Made by a program: the position numbers and the translations under genes
Shown here: positions 21,864 through 30,306 of the stretch, piece by piece
Numbering within the stretch: the first letter of the stretch is position 1
How the letters are laid out: each line of letters opens with the position of its first letter
Source: Kitasatospora aureofaciens
GTDB taxonomy: Bacteria; Actinomycetota; Actinomycetes; Streptomycetales; Streptomycetaceae
Length of the DNA stretch: 64,000 nt
Assembly: GCA_000720845.1 (NCBI GenBank)
Contig: JODU01000008.1
Location: 124,001-188,000 of the forward strand
Reading direction: 5' to 3'
Notes under the pieces: model-generated
Database searches by the model: none
What the model saw: the letters and a program-made list of their open reading frames with translations, nothing else
Told to the model about the DNA's origin: nothing

Positions 21864-22670
21864 GTGCCCCACCGCAAGAACACGTTCTCGTCCTGGCGGA
21901 GCCGCCTCGCGCAGCGGGCCGTCCACGCGGGCTGGGCCTGGGTGCAGCGCACCGGTTCCGTCACCGCCGCTCACCCCGGGCGGTTCCGCTTCGGCGCGCT
22001 GGGCACGGGCACCCGGCTCGCCTTCCCGCTCGGCACGGTCTTCGGCGAGCCCTGGATCCACGTCGGCGCCCACTGCATCATCGGCGAGCAGGTCACGCTG
22101 ACCGCCGGGCTCATGCCCGACCTCGACCTCGGGCCCGAGCCGATCCTGCGCATCGGCGACGGGGTCGTCATCGGCCGCGGCAGCCACGTCATCGCGGACA
22201 CCGCCGTCACCATCGGCAGCGACTGCTACTTCGGCCCGTACGTCTACGTCACCTCCACCAACCACTCCTACGACGACCCGCACCAGCCCATCGGCAAGCA
22301 GTGGCCGCGGATGGACCCGGTGGAGATCGGCCCCGGCTGCTGGATCGGCACCGGCGCGGTGATCCTGCCCGGCGCGCGGATCGGGCGGAACGTGGTCGTG
22401 GCCGCCGGCGCGGTGGTCCGGGGCACGGTCCCCGACCACGCCGTGGTGGCGGGCGCCCCCGCCCGGGTCGTACGGCGCTGGACGCCCGCCGAGGGCTGGC
22501 AGCCGCCGCTGCGTACCCCGGCCCCGGTGCCGATTCCCGACGGGATCACGCCGGGGCAGCTGCGGGAGCTGTCGAAGCTGGACGACGAGGCGGTGGCCCG
22601 TCTCGCCGCGTTGGACGAGGACCCGCAGCGAGCGCCGGGCAGGCTCGCGGAACCGGCCGCGGAGGGCTGA
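21864..22670 (+). CDS. Hexapeptide-repeat acyltransferase
   Basis: 268 residues from a GTG. The centre is a left-handed beta-helix of the maltose/galactoside O-acetyltransferase type, with YVTSTNHSYDDPHQPIG carrying the catalytic His, then EIGPGCWIGTGAVILPGARIG and VVAGAPARVVRRW. It would transfer an acetyl or acyl group from acyl-CoA to a hydroxyl or amine of a sugar or other small molecule. The C-terminal 45 residues are an added charged helix. Monocistronic and core-like; acceptor unknown. Confidence 0.85.
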   Translation: MPHRKNTFSSWRSRLAQRAVHAGWAWVQRTGSVTAAHPGRFRFGALGTGTRLAFPLGTVFGEPWIHVGAHCIIGEQVTLTAGLMPDLDLGPEPILRIGDGVVIGRGSHVIADTAVTIGSDCYFGPYVYVTSTNHSYDDPHQPIGKQWPRMDPVEIGPGCWIGTGAVILPGARIGRNVVVAAGAVVRGTVPDHAVVAGAPARVVRRWTPAEGWQPPLRTPAPVPIPDGITPGQLRELSKLDDEAVARLAALDEDPQRAPGRLAEPAAEG

Positions 22671-22699
22671 CCGGCCAGGGTCGGCGGGCGGGTACGGCC

Positions 22700-23557
22700 T
22701 CAGCCCGTCGCCAGCAGCAGTGTGCCCACCAGCGCCAGGCCCGCGCCCGCCGCCTGCACGGCACGCAGCCGTTCGCTCAGGAACCCCCGCGCGGCCAGCG
22801 CGGTCACCACCGGGTACAGGGAGGCCAGCACGGCGGCGACCGTGACCGGTCCGTGCTGGGCGGCGATCGAGTACGTGCCGTTGGCCGCGACGTCGGCGAG
22901 GCCGACGAAGGCCAGCGCGGGCAGCGCGCCCAGGGGCAGGCCCGGCTCGGCCAGCGCGGGGGCGCCGCGCCGCACGGACACCCACAGCGCCAGCCCGCCC
23001 GCGGCCACGTTGGTGACACGCTGCACGAACAGGGCGAGGAAGAGACCGGTGAGCGTGGTCGACGCCTCGGCGATGAGGGCCATCACCGCGCCGAAGCCGA
23101 ACGCGGCGACGAGCGTGAGGGCGACGGCCCGCCGCTGCACGGGCGCACCCCGCAACTGGGGACCCCCGGCGAGCACGACCCCGGCGACGGCGACCAGGAT
23201 GCCCGCGAACTGGGGCACTCCGGGCCGCTCGCCCAGGACGAGGCCCACGGTCACCGGGACGGCCACGCCGAGCGAGCCCAGCGGTGAGACGACGCCCATC
23301 GGGCCCAGGGCCAGGGCCTGGTAGAAGGCGAGCATGGCCACCGGGCCCAACAGGCCCGCCGCGACCGCGAACCACAGGTGCGGCGAGGCCTCGCTCCAGG
23401 CGCCGGTCGCCGCCACGATCGTGCCGAGGACGACGACCGCGATCGACTGGGAGACGACGACCACCGTGAGCGCGGGGGTGCGCCGGGTCAACACCCCGCC
23501 GCCGAAGTCGGCCATACCCCACAGGAGGCTGGTGGCCAGGGCGAACAGCGCTGTCAT
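22700..23557 (-). CDS. DMT-superfamily (EamA) exporter
   Basis: 285 residues with about ten membrane helices in two EamA halves (LLWGMADFGGGVLTRRTPAL; then LADVAANGTYSIAAQHGPVTVAAVLASLYP). Drug/metabolite transporters export amino acids, sugars or toxic compounds from the cytosol. The start ATG lies downstream of a perfect 24-bp operator shared with the divergent XRE-cupin regulator gene, so the two probably form a regulator-exporter pair induced by the substrate. Confidence 0.85.
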   Translation of the reverse strand: MTALFALATSLLWGMADFGGGVLTRRTPALTVVVVSQSIAVVVLGTIVAATGAWSEASPHLWFAVAAGLLGPVAMLAFYQALALGPMGVVSPLGSLGVAVPVTVGLVLGERPGVPQFAGILVAVAGVVLAGGPQLRGAPVQRRAVALTLVAAFGFGAVMALIAEASTTLTGLFLALFVQRVTNVAAGGLALWVSVRRGAPALAEPGLPLGALPALAFVGLADVAANGTYSIAAQHGPVTVAAVLASLYPVVTALAARGFLSERLRAVQAAGAGLALVGTLLLATG

Positions 23558-23595
23558 GATCCGGTCGCCTCGCAGTACAGTTCGGTGGACCTTCG

Positions 23596-23628
23596 GGTGC
23601 AGCAGACCATAGTTCAGTCTGCTGCACC
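23596..23628. promoter_or_regulatory. Perfect operator palindrome between exporter and regulator
   Basis: Arms GGTGCAGCAGAC and GTCTGCTGCACC are exact complements over 12 bp with a 9-base AT-rich spacer. A TAAAAT -10 element for the regulator begins at 23637; a TATGGT-like -10 for the exporter overlaps the palindrome on the other strand. Binding here could repress both genes. Confidence 0.65.
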
Positions 23629-23676
23629 GTGTCATCTAAAATAATGTACGAACCTGTACGAGTCCCTGGACGGAAC

Positions 23677-24249
23677 GTGGCGGACCTCGACCTGCTGACC
23701 CAGTCCCTGGCGCGCAACGTCAAGCGCTGGCGCACCGAGCGCGGCTTCACCCTGGAGGCGCTCGCGGCGCGCGCCGGGGTCAGCCGCGGCATGCTCATCC
23801 AGATCGAGCAGGCGCGCACCAACCCCAGCCTCGGCACCGTCGTGAAGATCGGCGACGCCCTCGGTGTCAGCATCACCACCCTGCTCGACTGGGAGCAGGG
23901 CCCCACGGTCCGCGTCGTCCCCGCCGAACAGGCCGTACGCCTCTGGCACACCGACGCCGGCAGCTTCAGCCGGCTCCTCGCCGGAGTGGAGGCGCCCGGC
24001 CCGCTGGAGATGTGGGAGTGGCGGCTGATGCCGGGCGAGCACAGCCTCTCCGACCCGCACCCCACCGGCACGGTCGAGCTGGTGCATGTCACGTCCGGGG
24101 AACTCGCCCTCACCGTCGACGGGGTGACCCACCGTGTGCCGACGGGCGCGAGCGCCTCCTTCGAGTCCGACACCCCGCACACCTACGGCAACGAGGGCGA
24201 CGCGCCGATGGAGATGATCATGGCGGTCTCGGTGCCGCCCGTTCGCTGA
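23677..24249 (+). CDS. XRE-family regulator with cupin sensor domain
   Basis: 190 residues from the GTG at 23677, chosen because the TAAAAT element at 23637 would start transcription after the earlier GTG at 23629. The N-terminal helix-turn-helix (about 5-65) includes LARNVKRWRTERGFTLEALA and SRGMLIQIEQARTNPSLGTV. The C-terminal cupin (about 110-185) ends in TPHTYGNEG, with conserved His for a metal or ligand. Such regulators control amino-acid or stress-related transporters. It faces an EamA exporter across a perfect operator, arguing for joint control. Confidence 0.85.
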   Translation: MADLDLLTQSLARNVKRWRTERGFTLEALAARAGVSRGMLIQIEQARTNPSLGTVVKIGDALGVSITTLLDWEQGPTVRVVPAEQAVRLWHTDAGSFSRLLAGVEAPGPLEMWEWRLMPGEHSLSDPHPTGTVELVHVTSGELALTVDGVTHRVPTGASASFESDTPHTYGNEGDAPMEMIMAVSVPPVR

Positions 24250-24292
24250 GACGGACGCCCTCCCGGGGCCCGGCAGTTGTTAGCGTGCCGCC

Positions 24293-24850
24293 ATGCACGC
24301 ACCCATCGGGAACTTCGACAGCGCCACGCCCGCCCCGGACCTCCTCGACGAACTGACCCGCCCGGTCGCCGACGCCGTACGCCACTGGAGCGGCACCGTG
24401 CCCGCCGACCAGATCCTCTACGTCGACACCGAGCCGGAGTGGGCCGACACCGCCACCTTCGTCGAGCACTACGGCCGTGAGCTGCTCGAACAGTCCGCCA
24501 ACTGCGTGGTGGTCACCGGCAAGCGGGGCGGTGGCACGACACTGGCCGCCTGTGTGGTGCTCTCCACCACCCGGGTCGACGTCAACGGCGTCGTGCGCCG
24601 TCACCTCGGGGCGCGCAAGGCGTCCTTCGCGCCCATGGACACGGCCACCGGGGAGACCGGCATGGAGTACGGCGGCATCACCCCGGTCGGCCTGCCCGGT
24701 GACTGGCCGGTGCTGGTGGACTCGGCCGTCGTCGACCTGCCCTACGTCCTCGTCGGCAGCGGACGCCGGCGCGGCAAACTGCTCGTGCCGGGCAAGGCCT
24801 TCACGGAGCTGCCCGGCGCCGAGGTCCTGGAAGGGCTGGGCGTCGCCTGA
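24293..24850 (+). CDS. YbaK/EbsC-type aminoacyl-tRNA deacylase-like protein
   Basis: 185 residues. RKASFAPMDTATGETGMEYG followed by GITPVGLP matches the YbaK fold signature with its Lys and the TGMxxGGITPxG loop. YbaK-like enzymes hydrolyse mischarged aminoacyl-tRNA, for example Cys-tRNA-Pro or Ala-tRNA-Pro. The substrate class of this one cannot be set from sequence. The stop lies 4 bp from the remnant of a convergent gene in a decaying locus, but this gene appears intact. Confidence 0.8.
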   Translation: MHAPIGNFDSATPAPDLLDELTRPVADAVRHWSGTVPADQILYVDTEPEWADTATFVEHYGRELLEQSANCVVVTGKRGGGTTLAACVVLSTTRVDVNGVVRRHLGARKASFAPMDTATGETGMEYGGITPVGLPGDWPVLVDSAVVDLPYVLVGSGRRRGKLLVPGKAFTELPGAEVLEGLGVA

Positions 24851-24854
24851 CCCG

Positions 24855-25280
24855 TCACGCGGGGGCGTGGTGGGCGAGCGTCAGATGCGGGTCCGCCTCG
24901 CCCGGGGACGGCGCGGGGTCCGCGTGGACCAGGGCGGCGGTGAGCCGCGGCACCGCGTGCAGCAGGGCGTGCTCGGCCGCCACGGCGATGCGGTGGGCCT
25001 CGCGGACCGTCGCCTCGCCGTCCACCACCAGGGGGACCTCGGCGCGCAGGCGGTGCCCGATCCAGCGCAGCCGCAGCTCGCCCACCCCGCGCACCCCGGG
25101 GACCCCGTCCAGCACCCGCTCCGCCCGGTCCACCAGCGCCGGGTCGACCGCGTCCATCAGCCGCCGGAACACCTCGCGCGCCGCGTCCCGCAGGACCAGG
25201 ACGATCGCCGCCGTGATCGCCAACCCCACGACCGGGTCCGCGAGCCGCCAGCCCAGCGCCGCACCCCGGCGCCCAGCAGC
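24855..25280 (-). pseudogene. Remnant of a cation diffusion facilitator (CDF) transporter, 3' part only
   Basis: From about 25270 leftward the frame reads GAALGWRLADPVVGLAITAA and then a helix and the cytoplasmic CDF dimerisation domain (VPGVRGVGELRLRWIGHRLR, AEVPLVVDGEATVREAHRIA). The last membrane helix and C-terminal domain remain; the first four or five helices with the metal-binding Asp/His sites are missing. To the right of about 25280 the sequence abruptly becomes the 3' part of an ATPase gene on the other strand. No start codon remains, so no functional transporter can be made. Intact CDF proteins export Zn, Fe or Mn. The endpoint is approximate. Confidence 0.7.
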
Positions 25281-25670
25281 AGTCCCGGCCTGGAACTGAT
25301 GGCGAGTCTGGACCGGATGGACATCCCGGACCCCGAGACACTGCTCGCCGACCCGGAGGTCGCCGTGCTGCCCGAACGGGGAGACCTCCGCCAGGCGGTG
25401 CTGGACGGGGTGGTGGCCGCGGTACGCAAGCGGCCGGAGAAGTCCCGGTGGGACGCGGCGTGGACGCTGCTGGCCCGGGCGATGGAGACCGGCGCGCCGG
25501 ACGTCGTGGTCGTCCCGGCGACGACGCTCGCCGCGCTGCGGCAGCAGGACTGGGACGTCCCGGCCTCGATCGACCGGCTGGCCGGGGTCGTGTCCCTCTC
25601 CCGGCGCGCGGACCGCGCCGGCGACCGAGCGGCCGCCCGGAGGGCGGGCACCGCGAAGGCGGGCCGATGA
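25275..25670 (+). pseudogene. Remnant of a MoxR-type AAA ATPase, 3' part only
   Basis: The frame becomes recognisable at about 25285 (LELMASLDRMDIPDPETL) and continues for about 125 residues to the stop at 25670, including DLRQAVLDGVVAAVRKRPEK and APDVVVVPATTLAALRQQDW. This resembles the C-terminal part of the AAA ATPase usually paired with the VWA-type protein coded downstream. Walker A and B motifs are gone. An ATG at 25299 could still start a 123-residue fragment. The stop overlaps the ATG of the next gene (ATGA), as in the intact operon. Confidence 0.6.
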
Positions 25671-26907
25671 CCTCAGCGAAGTCGACGACCCCCATGCCGC
25701 CCACGAAGCGGATGAAGCCGACGATCCCGGGGCGGCCGCCCGGAGCGGCGTCGCGTACGCCGAGGCCGAGCACGCTGCCGGTGACGGCCGAGCCGGAACC
25801 GGTGCGGATCGATCTCGACAAGCTCTACGCCGCCCGGCTGCACGCCGCCCGGGCCCGGCCCTACCTGGCCACGGCGCTGTTCGCCCTGCACGTCGTCCCG
25901 TCGCGCGGGGTGCCGACGATGGCCGTCGACCGGTACTGGCGGTGCTACGCCTCACCGGTCTTCGTGGACCGCACGCCCGTGGAGGAACTGGCCGGGGTAT
26001 GGGTGCACGAGGTCTCGCACCTGCTCCGCGACCACCACGGGCGCAGCGACCGGGTGGCACGCGAGCACGGGCTGACCGGACCGGCGGAACGGCTGCGGAT
26101 GAACATCGCCGCCGACTGCGAGATCAACGACGACGTGTTCGGCGACGGACTGGTCCGCCCCGAGGGCGCGGTCGACCCGGGATTACTGCGACTGCCCGAG
26201 GGGCAGCTCATGGAGGACTACCTGCGCCGGTTCCGGCTCGGGCGGCTCACCGAGAGCCTGGCCTGGCTGGACTGCGGCAGCGGCGCCGACGGCCTCGACC
26301 GGGACTGGGACCTCGGCCCGGACGGCGCGGACGGACTCAGCGAGCAGGAACGGGACGCGGTGCGCTTCCGGGTGGCCCGGGGCATCAGGGCCGCCCCGGG
26401 AAGCGCGCCGAAGGGCTGGCGGCGATGGGCGGAGAAGGCGTTCCATCCGCCACAGCCCTGGCGCGAGTTGCTGGGGCGGCGGTCCGCTCGGCGACCTCCT
26501 CGGGCGGCGCGGGAGAGGACTACATGTACGGCCGGCCGTCGCGCCGCTCGGCCGGGACACCCGGTGTGGTGCTGCCCAGCCTGCGGCGCAGACCGCCACG
26601 GGTCGCCGTGGTCATCGACACCTCGGGATCGGTCAGCGACGCCGAACTGGGCAGCGCGCTCCTGGAGGTCGCCGCGATCGCCCGCGCCGTCGGTGGCCGG
26701 CGCGACCTGGTCAGCGTGGTGCCGTGCGACGCGGCGGCCCGGCTCGCGCACTCGCTGTGCCGGACCGAGGGGATCGAGCTGGTGGGCGGCGGCGGCACCG
26801 ACCTGCGCGCCGGCTTCGCGAAGGCGCTCGCGGCGCGGCCGGCGCCGGACGTCGTCGTGGTGCTGACCGACGGGCAGACGCCCTGGCCGGACCGGCGGCC
26901 GGCCTGA
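25667..26907 (+). pseudogene. Metallopeptidase-like/VWA-like (DUF2201-type) protein with a frameshift
   Basis: The N-terminal part, read from the ATG at 25667, contains WVHEVSHLLRDHHGRSDR, the HExxH-like metallopeptidase motif, and EINDD downstream. Near 26473-26476 the frame must shift by one base: a GGGG run where five G would keep the frame. After that, VVIDTSGSVSDAELGSALLE and VVVLTDGQTPWP show the VWA-like half with its MIDAS motif (DTSGS), to the stop at 26907. As written the protein is broken. A rare TTA codon lies at 26183-26185. The partner ATPase is also truncated, so decay is likelier than sequencing error, but one error is possible. Confidence 0.75.
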
Positions 26908-27047
26908 CGCACGGTGGTGGGGCTCTTTCCCCGGGGCGGCGGGTGGGACGAGGACGACCCGGAGTACGTCCCCCGCACACCGCCCGACTGGGCCCGCGTG
27001 GTGGTCATCGAGTCCGGTCCGGGCGGGACGGGTGAGCCCCGGCGCGA

Positions 27048-27455
27048 TCAGCCCAGCCGCGGGATCTCGATGGCCGGGCAGCGGTCCATCACCATCTCCA
27101 GGCCCGCGTCCCGGGTCCGCCCGTACGCCGCCTCGTCGACCACCCCGAGCTGGAACCAGACCGCCCGGGCGCCCTTGGCGACGGCCTCGTCGGCGACCGG
27201 TCCGGCCAGGTCGCTGTTGACGAAGACGTCGACCACGTCCACGTCGAAGGGGACGTCCGCGAGCGAGGCGTACCCCTGCTCTCCGTGCACCGTCTCCGCC
27301 TTGGGGTGCACGGGCACGACACGCTTGCCGAAGCGCTGCAGCACCTCGGCGACGCCGTACGCCGCGCGCTGCTGGTTGTTCGACAGGCCCACCACGGCCC
27401 AGGTGTCGCCCAGCTCGGTGAGGATCTTGCGGACGGTTGCCTCGTCGCCGTACAC
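27048..27455 (-). CDS. CoA-binding domain protein (YccU-like)
   Basis: 135 residues from a GTG with GAGGAGG upstream. A single CoA-binding Rossmann domain: WAVVGLSNNQQRAAYGVAEV, RVVPVHPKAE, VDVVDVFVNSDLAGPVADEA and KGARAVWFQLGVVDEAA are the standard steps of this family, which resembles the first domain of succinyl-CoA synthetase alpha. Single-domain members have no defined reaction. Monocistronic. Confidence 0.85.
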   Translation of the reverse strand: MYGDEATVRKILTELGDTWAVVGLSNNQQRAAYGVAEVLQRFGKRVVPVHPKAETVHGEQGYASLADVPFDVDVVDVFVNSDLAGPVADEAVAKGARAVWFQLGVVDEAAYGRTRDAGLEMVMDRCPAIEIPRLG

Positions 27456-27612
27456 CGGCGGCCTCCTCGTACTCGTACTCCCGGGCGGCCCGCGGATCGG
27501 GCCACCCGGTCGGGACAACGGGCGGCGGCGTGCCGGGATTCCCCGTGCACCCACCGGGGCGCGGCGAGCGCGCCCCGGTGCGCCGCCGCGCCGCCGGGCC
27601 TACGCTCGCCTC

Positions 27613-28347
27613 GTGCTGCGCATCATGGACGCCCGTACCGGAGAACCCGCCCCCGCTGCCCCCGCCCGCCGGGCCCCGACCCGTGTCGAGGCGCACGTGC
27701 CGGAGCGCGACGCCACCGCCCTGCGCGTGCTGCTGGTCGCGGACCTCCTGGCGCGGGCCCTCGAACTCGACGGCACACCCGTGTGGGCGGTGCTGACCGG
27801 CGCGGCGGAGCGGGACCGGCTGCGCGAGGACGCCGCCGCCCTCGGTGTCCGGCCCTTCGAGGACGGCGCCGCCGCGGGACACGGACCGGGCACGGGGCAG
27901 AGTCTGCGCGTCGTGGCTGAGGGGGCGGGCGAGAGCGGGGCCCGGGGCGCCCCCGACGTGACGACGGTCGCCGTGGCCCCCGTGCACCCGGCCGAACCCG
28001 ACCTCGCCGACCCCGACGCCGTACGCCTCGCCCTGCTGGAGCGGCCCCACCACGCGCGCGTGGAGCTCGACGCGGCCGCGCTGGACGAGTCCCGGGACAG
28101 CCTCGCCCGCCTGCGCCGCGCGGTCGCCGACTGGGCCCGGCACCCCTCGCGCCCCGTCCCGGGCGAGGTGCGCGACCGGCTGCGGGCCGCCTGGGAGGAC
28201 GACCTGGACGCCCCCGGAGTACTGCGGGTCCTGCGCCAGGTGGAGACCGACCAGACCCTGCCGGACGGGGCCCGGTTCGAGATCTGCGCGTACGCCGACC
28301 GGTTCCTGGGCCTCCACCTCACCCGGGACGTCGGCACCTCGTACTGA
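27613..28347 (+). CDS. Conserved Streptomyces protein, function unknown
   Basis: 244 residues from a GTG (LRIMDARTGEP). The segment TRVEAHVPERDATALRVLLV, then ADLLARALELDGTPVWAVLTG recalls the N-terminus of cysteinyl-tRNA synthetase in arrangement but lacks the HIGH and KMSKS catalytic motifs. The second half is helical with many Arg and Asp (LDESRDSLARLRRAVADWAR) and could be an anticodon-binding-like bundle. A synthetase-related paralogue is one possibility; the likeness is weak. Confidence 0.55.
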   Translation: MLRIMDARTGEPAPAAPARRAPTRVEAHVPERDATALRVLLVADLLARALELDGTPVWAVLTGAAERDRLREDAAALGVRPFEDGAAAGHGPGTGQSLRVVAEGAGESGARGAPDVTTVAVAPVHPAEPDLADPDAVRLALLERPHHARVELDAAALDESRDSLARLRRAVADWARHPSRPVPGEVRDRLRAAWEDDLDAPGVLRVLRQVETDQTLPDGARFEICAYADRFLGLHLTRDVGTSY

Positions 28348-28410
28348 CCGCGGCCCGGCCGCGACGACCGGCCCGCAGGGCGCCGCGCGGCGAGCGCATA
28401 GGCTGGCCGG

Positions 28411-29037
28411 ATGCAGGACGAGTACCGCACGGTCGCCCGCGCGGGTGTGCACGAAACCGAGATCAACCGCTCGCGCTTCCTGTGCGCCCTCGCCCCGGCC
28501 GCCACCGAACAGGACGCCCAGGCGTTCATCGCGGGCGTGCGCAAGGAGCACGCGGACGCCACCCACAACTGCTGGGCGTACGTCATCGGCGCCGACGCCG
28601 CCTTGCAGAAGGCGAGCGACGACGGCGAGCCGGGCGGCACCGCGGGCGTCCCGATGCTCCAGATGCTGCTGCGCCGCGACATGCGGTACGTCGTCGCCGT
28701 CGTCACCCGCTACTACGGCGGCGTCAAGCTCGGCGCGGGCGGTCTCATCCGCGCCTACGGCGGTGCCGTCGGCGAAGCGCTGGACGACCTCGGCACCCTC
28801 ACCCGGCGCCGGTTCCGCATGGCCACGGTGACCGTCGACCACCAGCGGGCCGGCAAGCTCCAGAACGACCTGCGCACCGCCGGCCGCGCGGTGCGCGACG
28901 TGCGCTACGGCGAGGCCGTCACCATCGAGGTCGGTCTGCCGGAGGCCGACGTGGACACCTTCCGCTCCTGGCTCGCCGACGCCACCGCGGGCTCGGCCGG
29001 GTTCGAACTGGGCGGAGAGGCCTACGGTGACGCATGA
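28411..29037 (+). CDS. YigZ/IMPACT family protein
   Basis: 208 residues. The UPF0029 N-terminal domain contains INRSRFLCALAPAATEQDAQ, DATHNCWAYVIG and DDGEPGGTAGVPML, and the hallmark TRYYGGVKLGAGGLIRAYGG lies near residue 105. The C-terminal domain has the EF-G domain-like beta-alpha-beta fold (about 135-205). The family links translation control and amino-acid limitation in eukaryotes; in bacteria the role is unclear. 105 bp separate it from sbcD. Confidence 0.9.
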   Translation: MQDEYRTVARAGVHETEINRSRFLCALAPAATEQDAQAFIAGVRKEHADATHNCWAYVIGADAALQKASDDGEPGGTAGVPMLQMLLRRDMRYVVAVVTRYYGGVKLGAGGLIRAYGGAVGEALDDLGTLTRRRFRMATVTVDHQRAGKLQNDLRTAGRAVRDVRYGEAVTIEVGLPEADVDTFRSWLADATAGSAGFELGGEAYGDA

Positions 29038-29142
29038 CAAGACGGACAACCGGGGCGTAACGGGCCTCGGTGGAGCGCGGACGCGGGGCGAAACGGGAGT
29101 TACCACCCGGGCTGTCGGACCCTCCCGTTAGTCTCGGGGATC

Positions 29143-30306
29143 ATGCGACTGCTGCACACTTCCGACTGGCATCTCGGCCGGGCGTTCCACCGGGTGAACA
29201 TGCTCGGCGCCCAGGCGGGGTTCATCGGCCACCTCGTCGACACCGTGCGCGAGCACGCCGTCGACGCCGTGGTCGTGTCGGGGGACGTGTACGACCGCGC
29301 GGTGCCGCCGCTCGCCGCCGTCGAGCTGTTCGACGAGGCACTGCACCGCCTCGCCGGCCTCGGCGTGCCCACGGTGATGATCTCCGGCAACCACGACTCC
29401 GCCCGCCGGCTCGGGGTCGGCGCCGGGCTCATCGACCGGGCCGGCATCCACCTGCGCACCGATCCGGCGGGCTGCGGCACCCCCGTGGTGCTGACCGACG
29501 CCCACGGCGACGTCGCCTTCTACGGGCTGCCGTATCTCGAACCGGCGCTGGTCAAGAGCGAGTTCGGTGTCGAGAAGGCGGGTCACGAGGCCGTGCTCGC
29601 CGCCGCCATGGACCGGGTGCGCGCCGACCTCGCCACGCGCGGGCCGGGCACCCGTTCCGTCGTCCTCGCGCACGCCTTCGTCACCGGCGGAGAGCAGAGC
29701 GACAGCGAGCGGGACATCACCGTCGGCGGGGTCGCCGCCGTGCCCTGCGGCGTCTTCGACGGCGTGGACTACGTGGCGCTGGGGCACCTGCACGGCTGCC
29801 AGACCCTCACCGAGCGCGTCCGCTACTCCGGCTCCCCGCTGCCGTACTCCTTCTCCGAGTACCGGCACCGCAAGAGCATGTGGCTCGTCGACCTGGACGC
29901 GGCGGGTGCGGTCACCGCGGAGCGCGTCGACTGCCCGGTGCCGCGCGCGCTGGCCCGGCTGCGCGGCACGCTGGCGGACCTGCTCGCCGACCCGGAGCTG
30001 ACCGGGCACGAGGAGGCGTGGGTCGAGGCGACCCTCACCGACCCGGTCCGGCCGGACGAGCCCATGGCCCGGCTCACGGAGCGGTTCCCGCACACGCTCA
30101 GCCTCGTCTTCGACCCCGAGCGGGCCCCCGACGAGCCCGGTGTGTCCTACGCCCGGCGCCTCGCCGACCGCAGTGACCAGCAGATCGCGGAGGACTTCGT
30201 GACCCACGTGCGCGGCGCCGGGCCCGACGACCACGAACAGGGCGTGCTGCGGGACGCCTTCGACGCCGTGCGCGCCGACGAGAGCGTGCGGGAGGTGGCC
30301 CGGTGA
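29143..30306 (+). CDS. sbcD: Nuclease SbcD (Mre11-like) subunit
   Basis: 387 residues. Phosphodiesterase motifs in order: LLHTSDWHLGR (residues 3-13), VVSGDVYDR (about 47), ISGNHDSARR (about 83), LAHAFVTGG (about 183) and ALGHLHG (about 211). With SbcC it forms an ATP-dependent complex that opens hairpins and cleaves blocked double-strand ends, acting in recombination repair and control of palindromes. Its stop overlaps the sbcC GTG start by 4 bp, coupling the two. Confidence 0.96.
   Translation: MRLLHTSDWHLGRAFHRVNMLGAQAGFIGHLVDTVREHAVDAVVVSGDVYDRAVPPLAAVELFDEALHRLAGLGVPTVMISGNHDSARRLGVGAGLIDRAGIHLRTDPAGCGTPVVLTDAHGDVAFYGLPYLEPALVKSEFGVEKAGHEAVLAAAMDRVRADLATRGPGTRSVVLAHAFVTGGEQSDSERDITVGGVAAVPCGVFDGVDYVALGHLHGCQTLTERVRYSGSPLPYSFSEYRHRKSMWLVDLDAAGAVTAERVDCPVPRALARLRGTLADLLADPELTGHEEAWVEATLTDPVRPDEPMARLTERFPHTLSLVFDPERAPDEPGVSYARRLADRSDQQIAEDFVTHVRGAGPDDHEQGVLRDAFDAVRADESVREVAR

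Noticed and set aside
26218..29106. Long leftward 962-residue frame
   Set aside because: It lies antisense to the VWA remnant, the conserved protein at 27613 and the YigZ gene, all with clear families. It is a typical high-GC antisense shadow.
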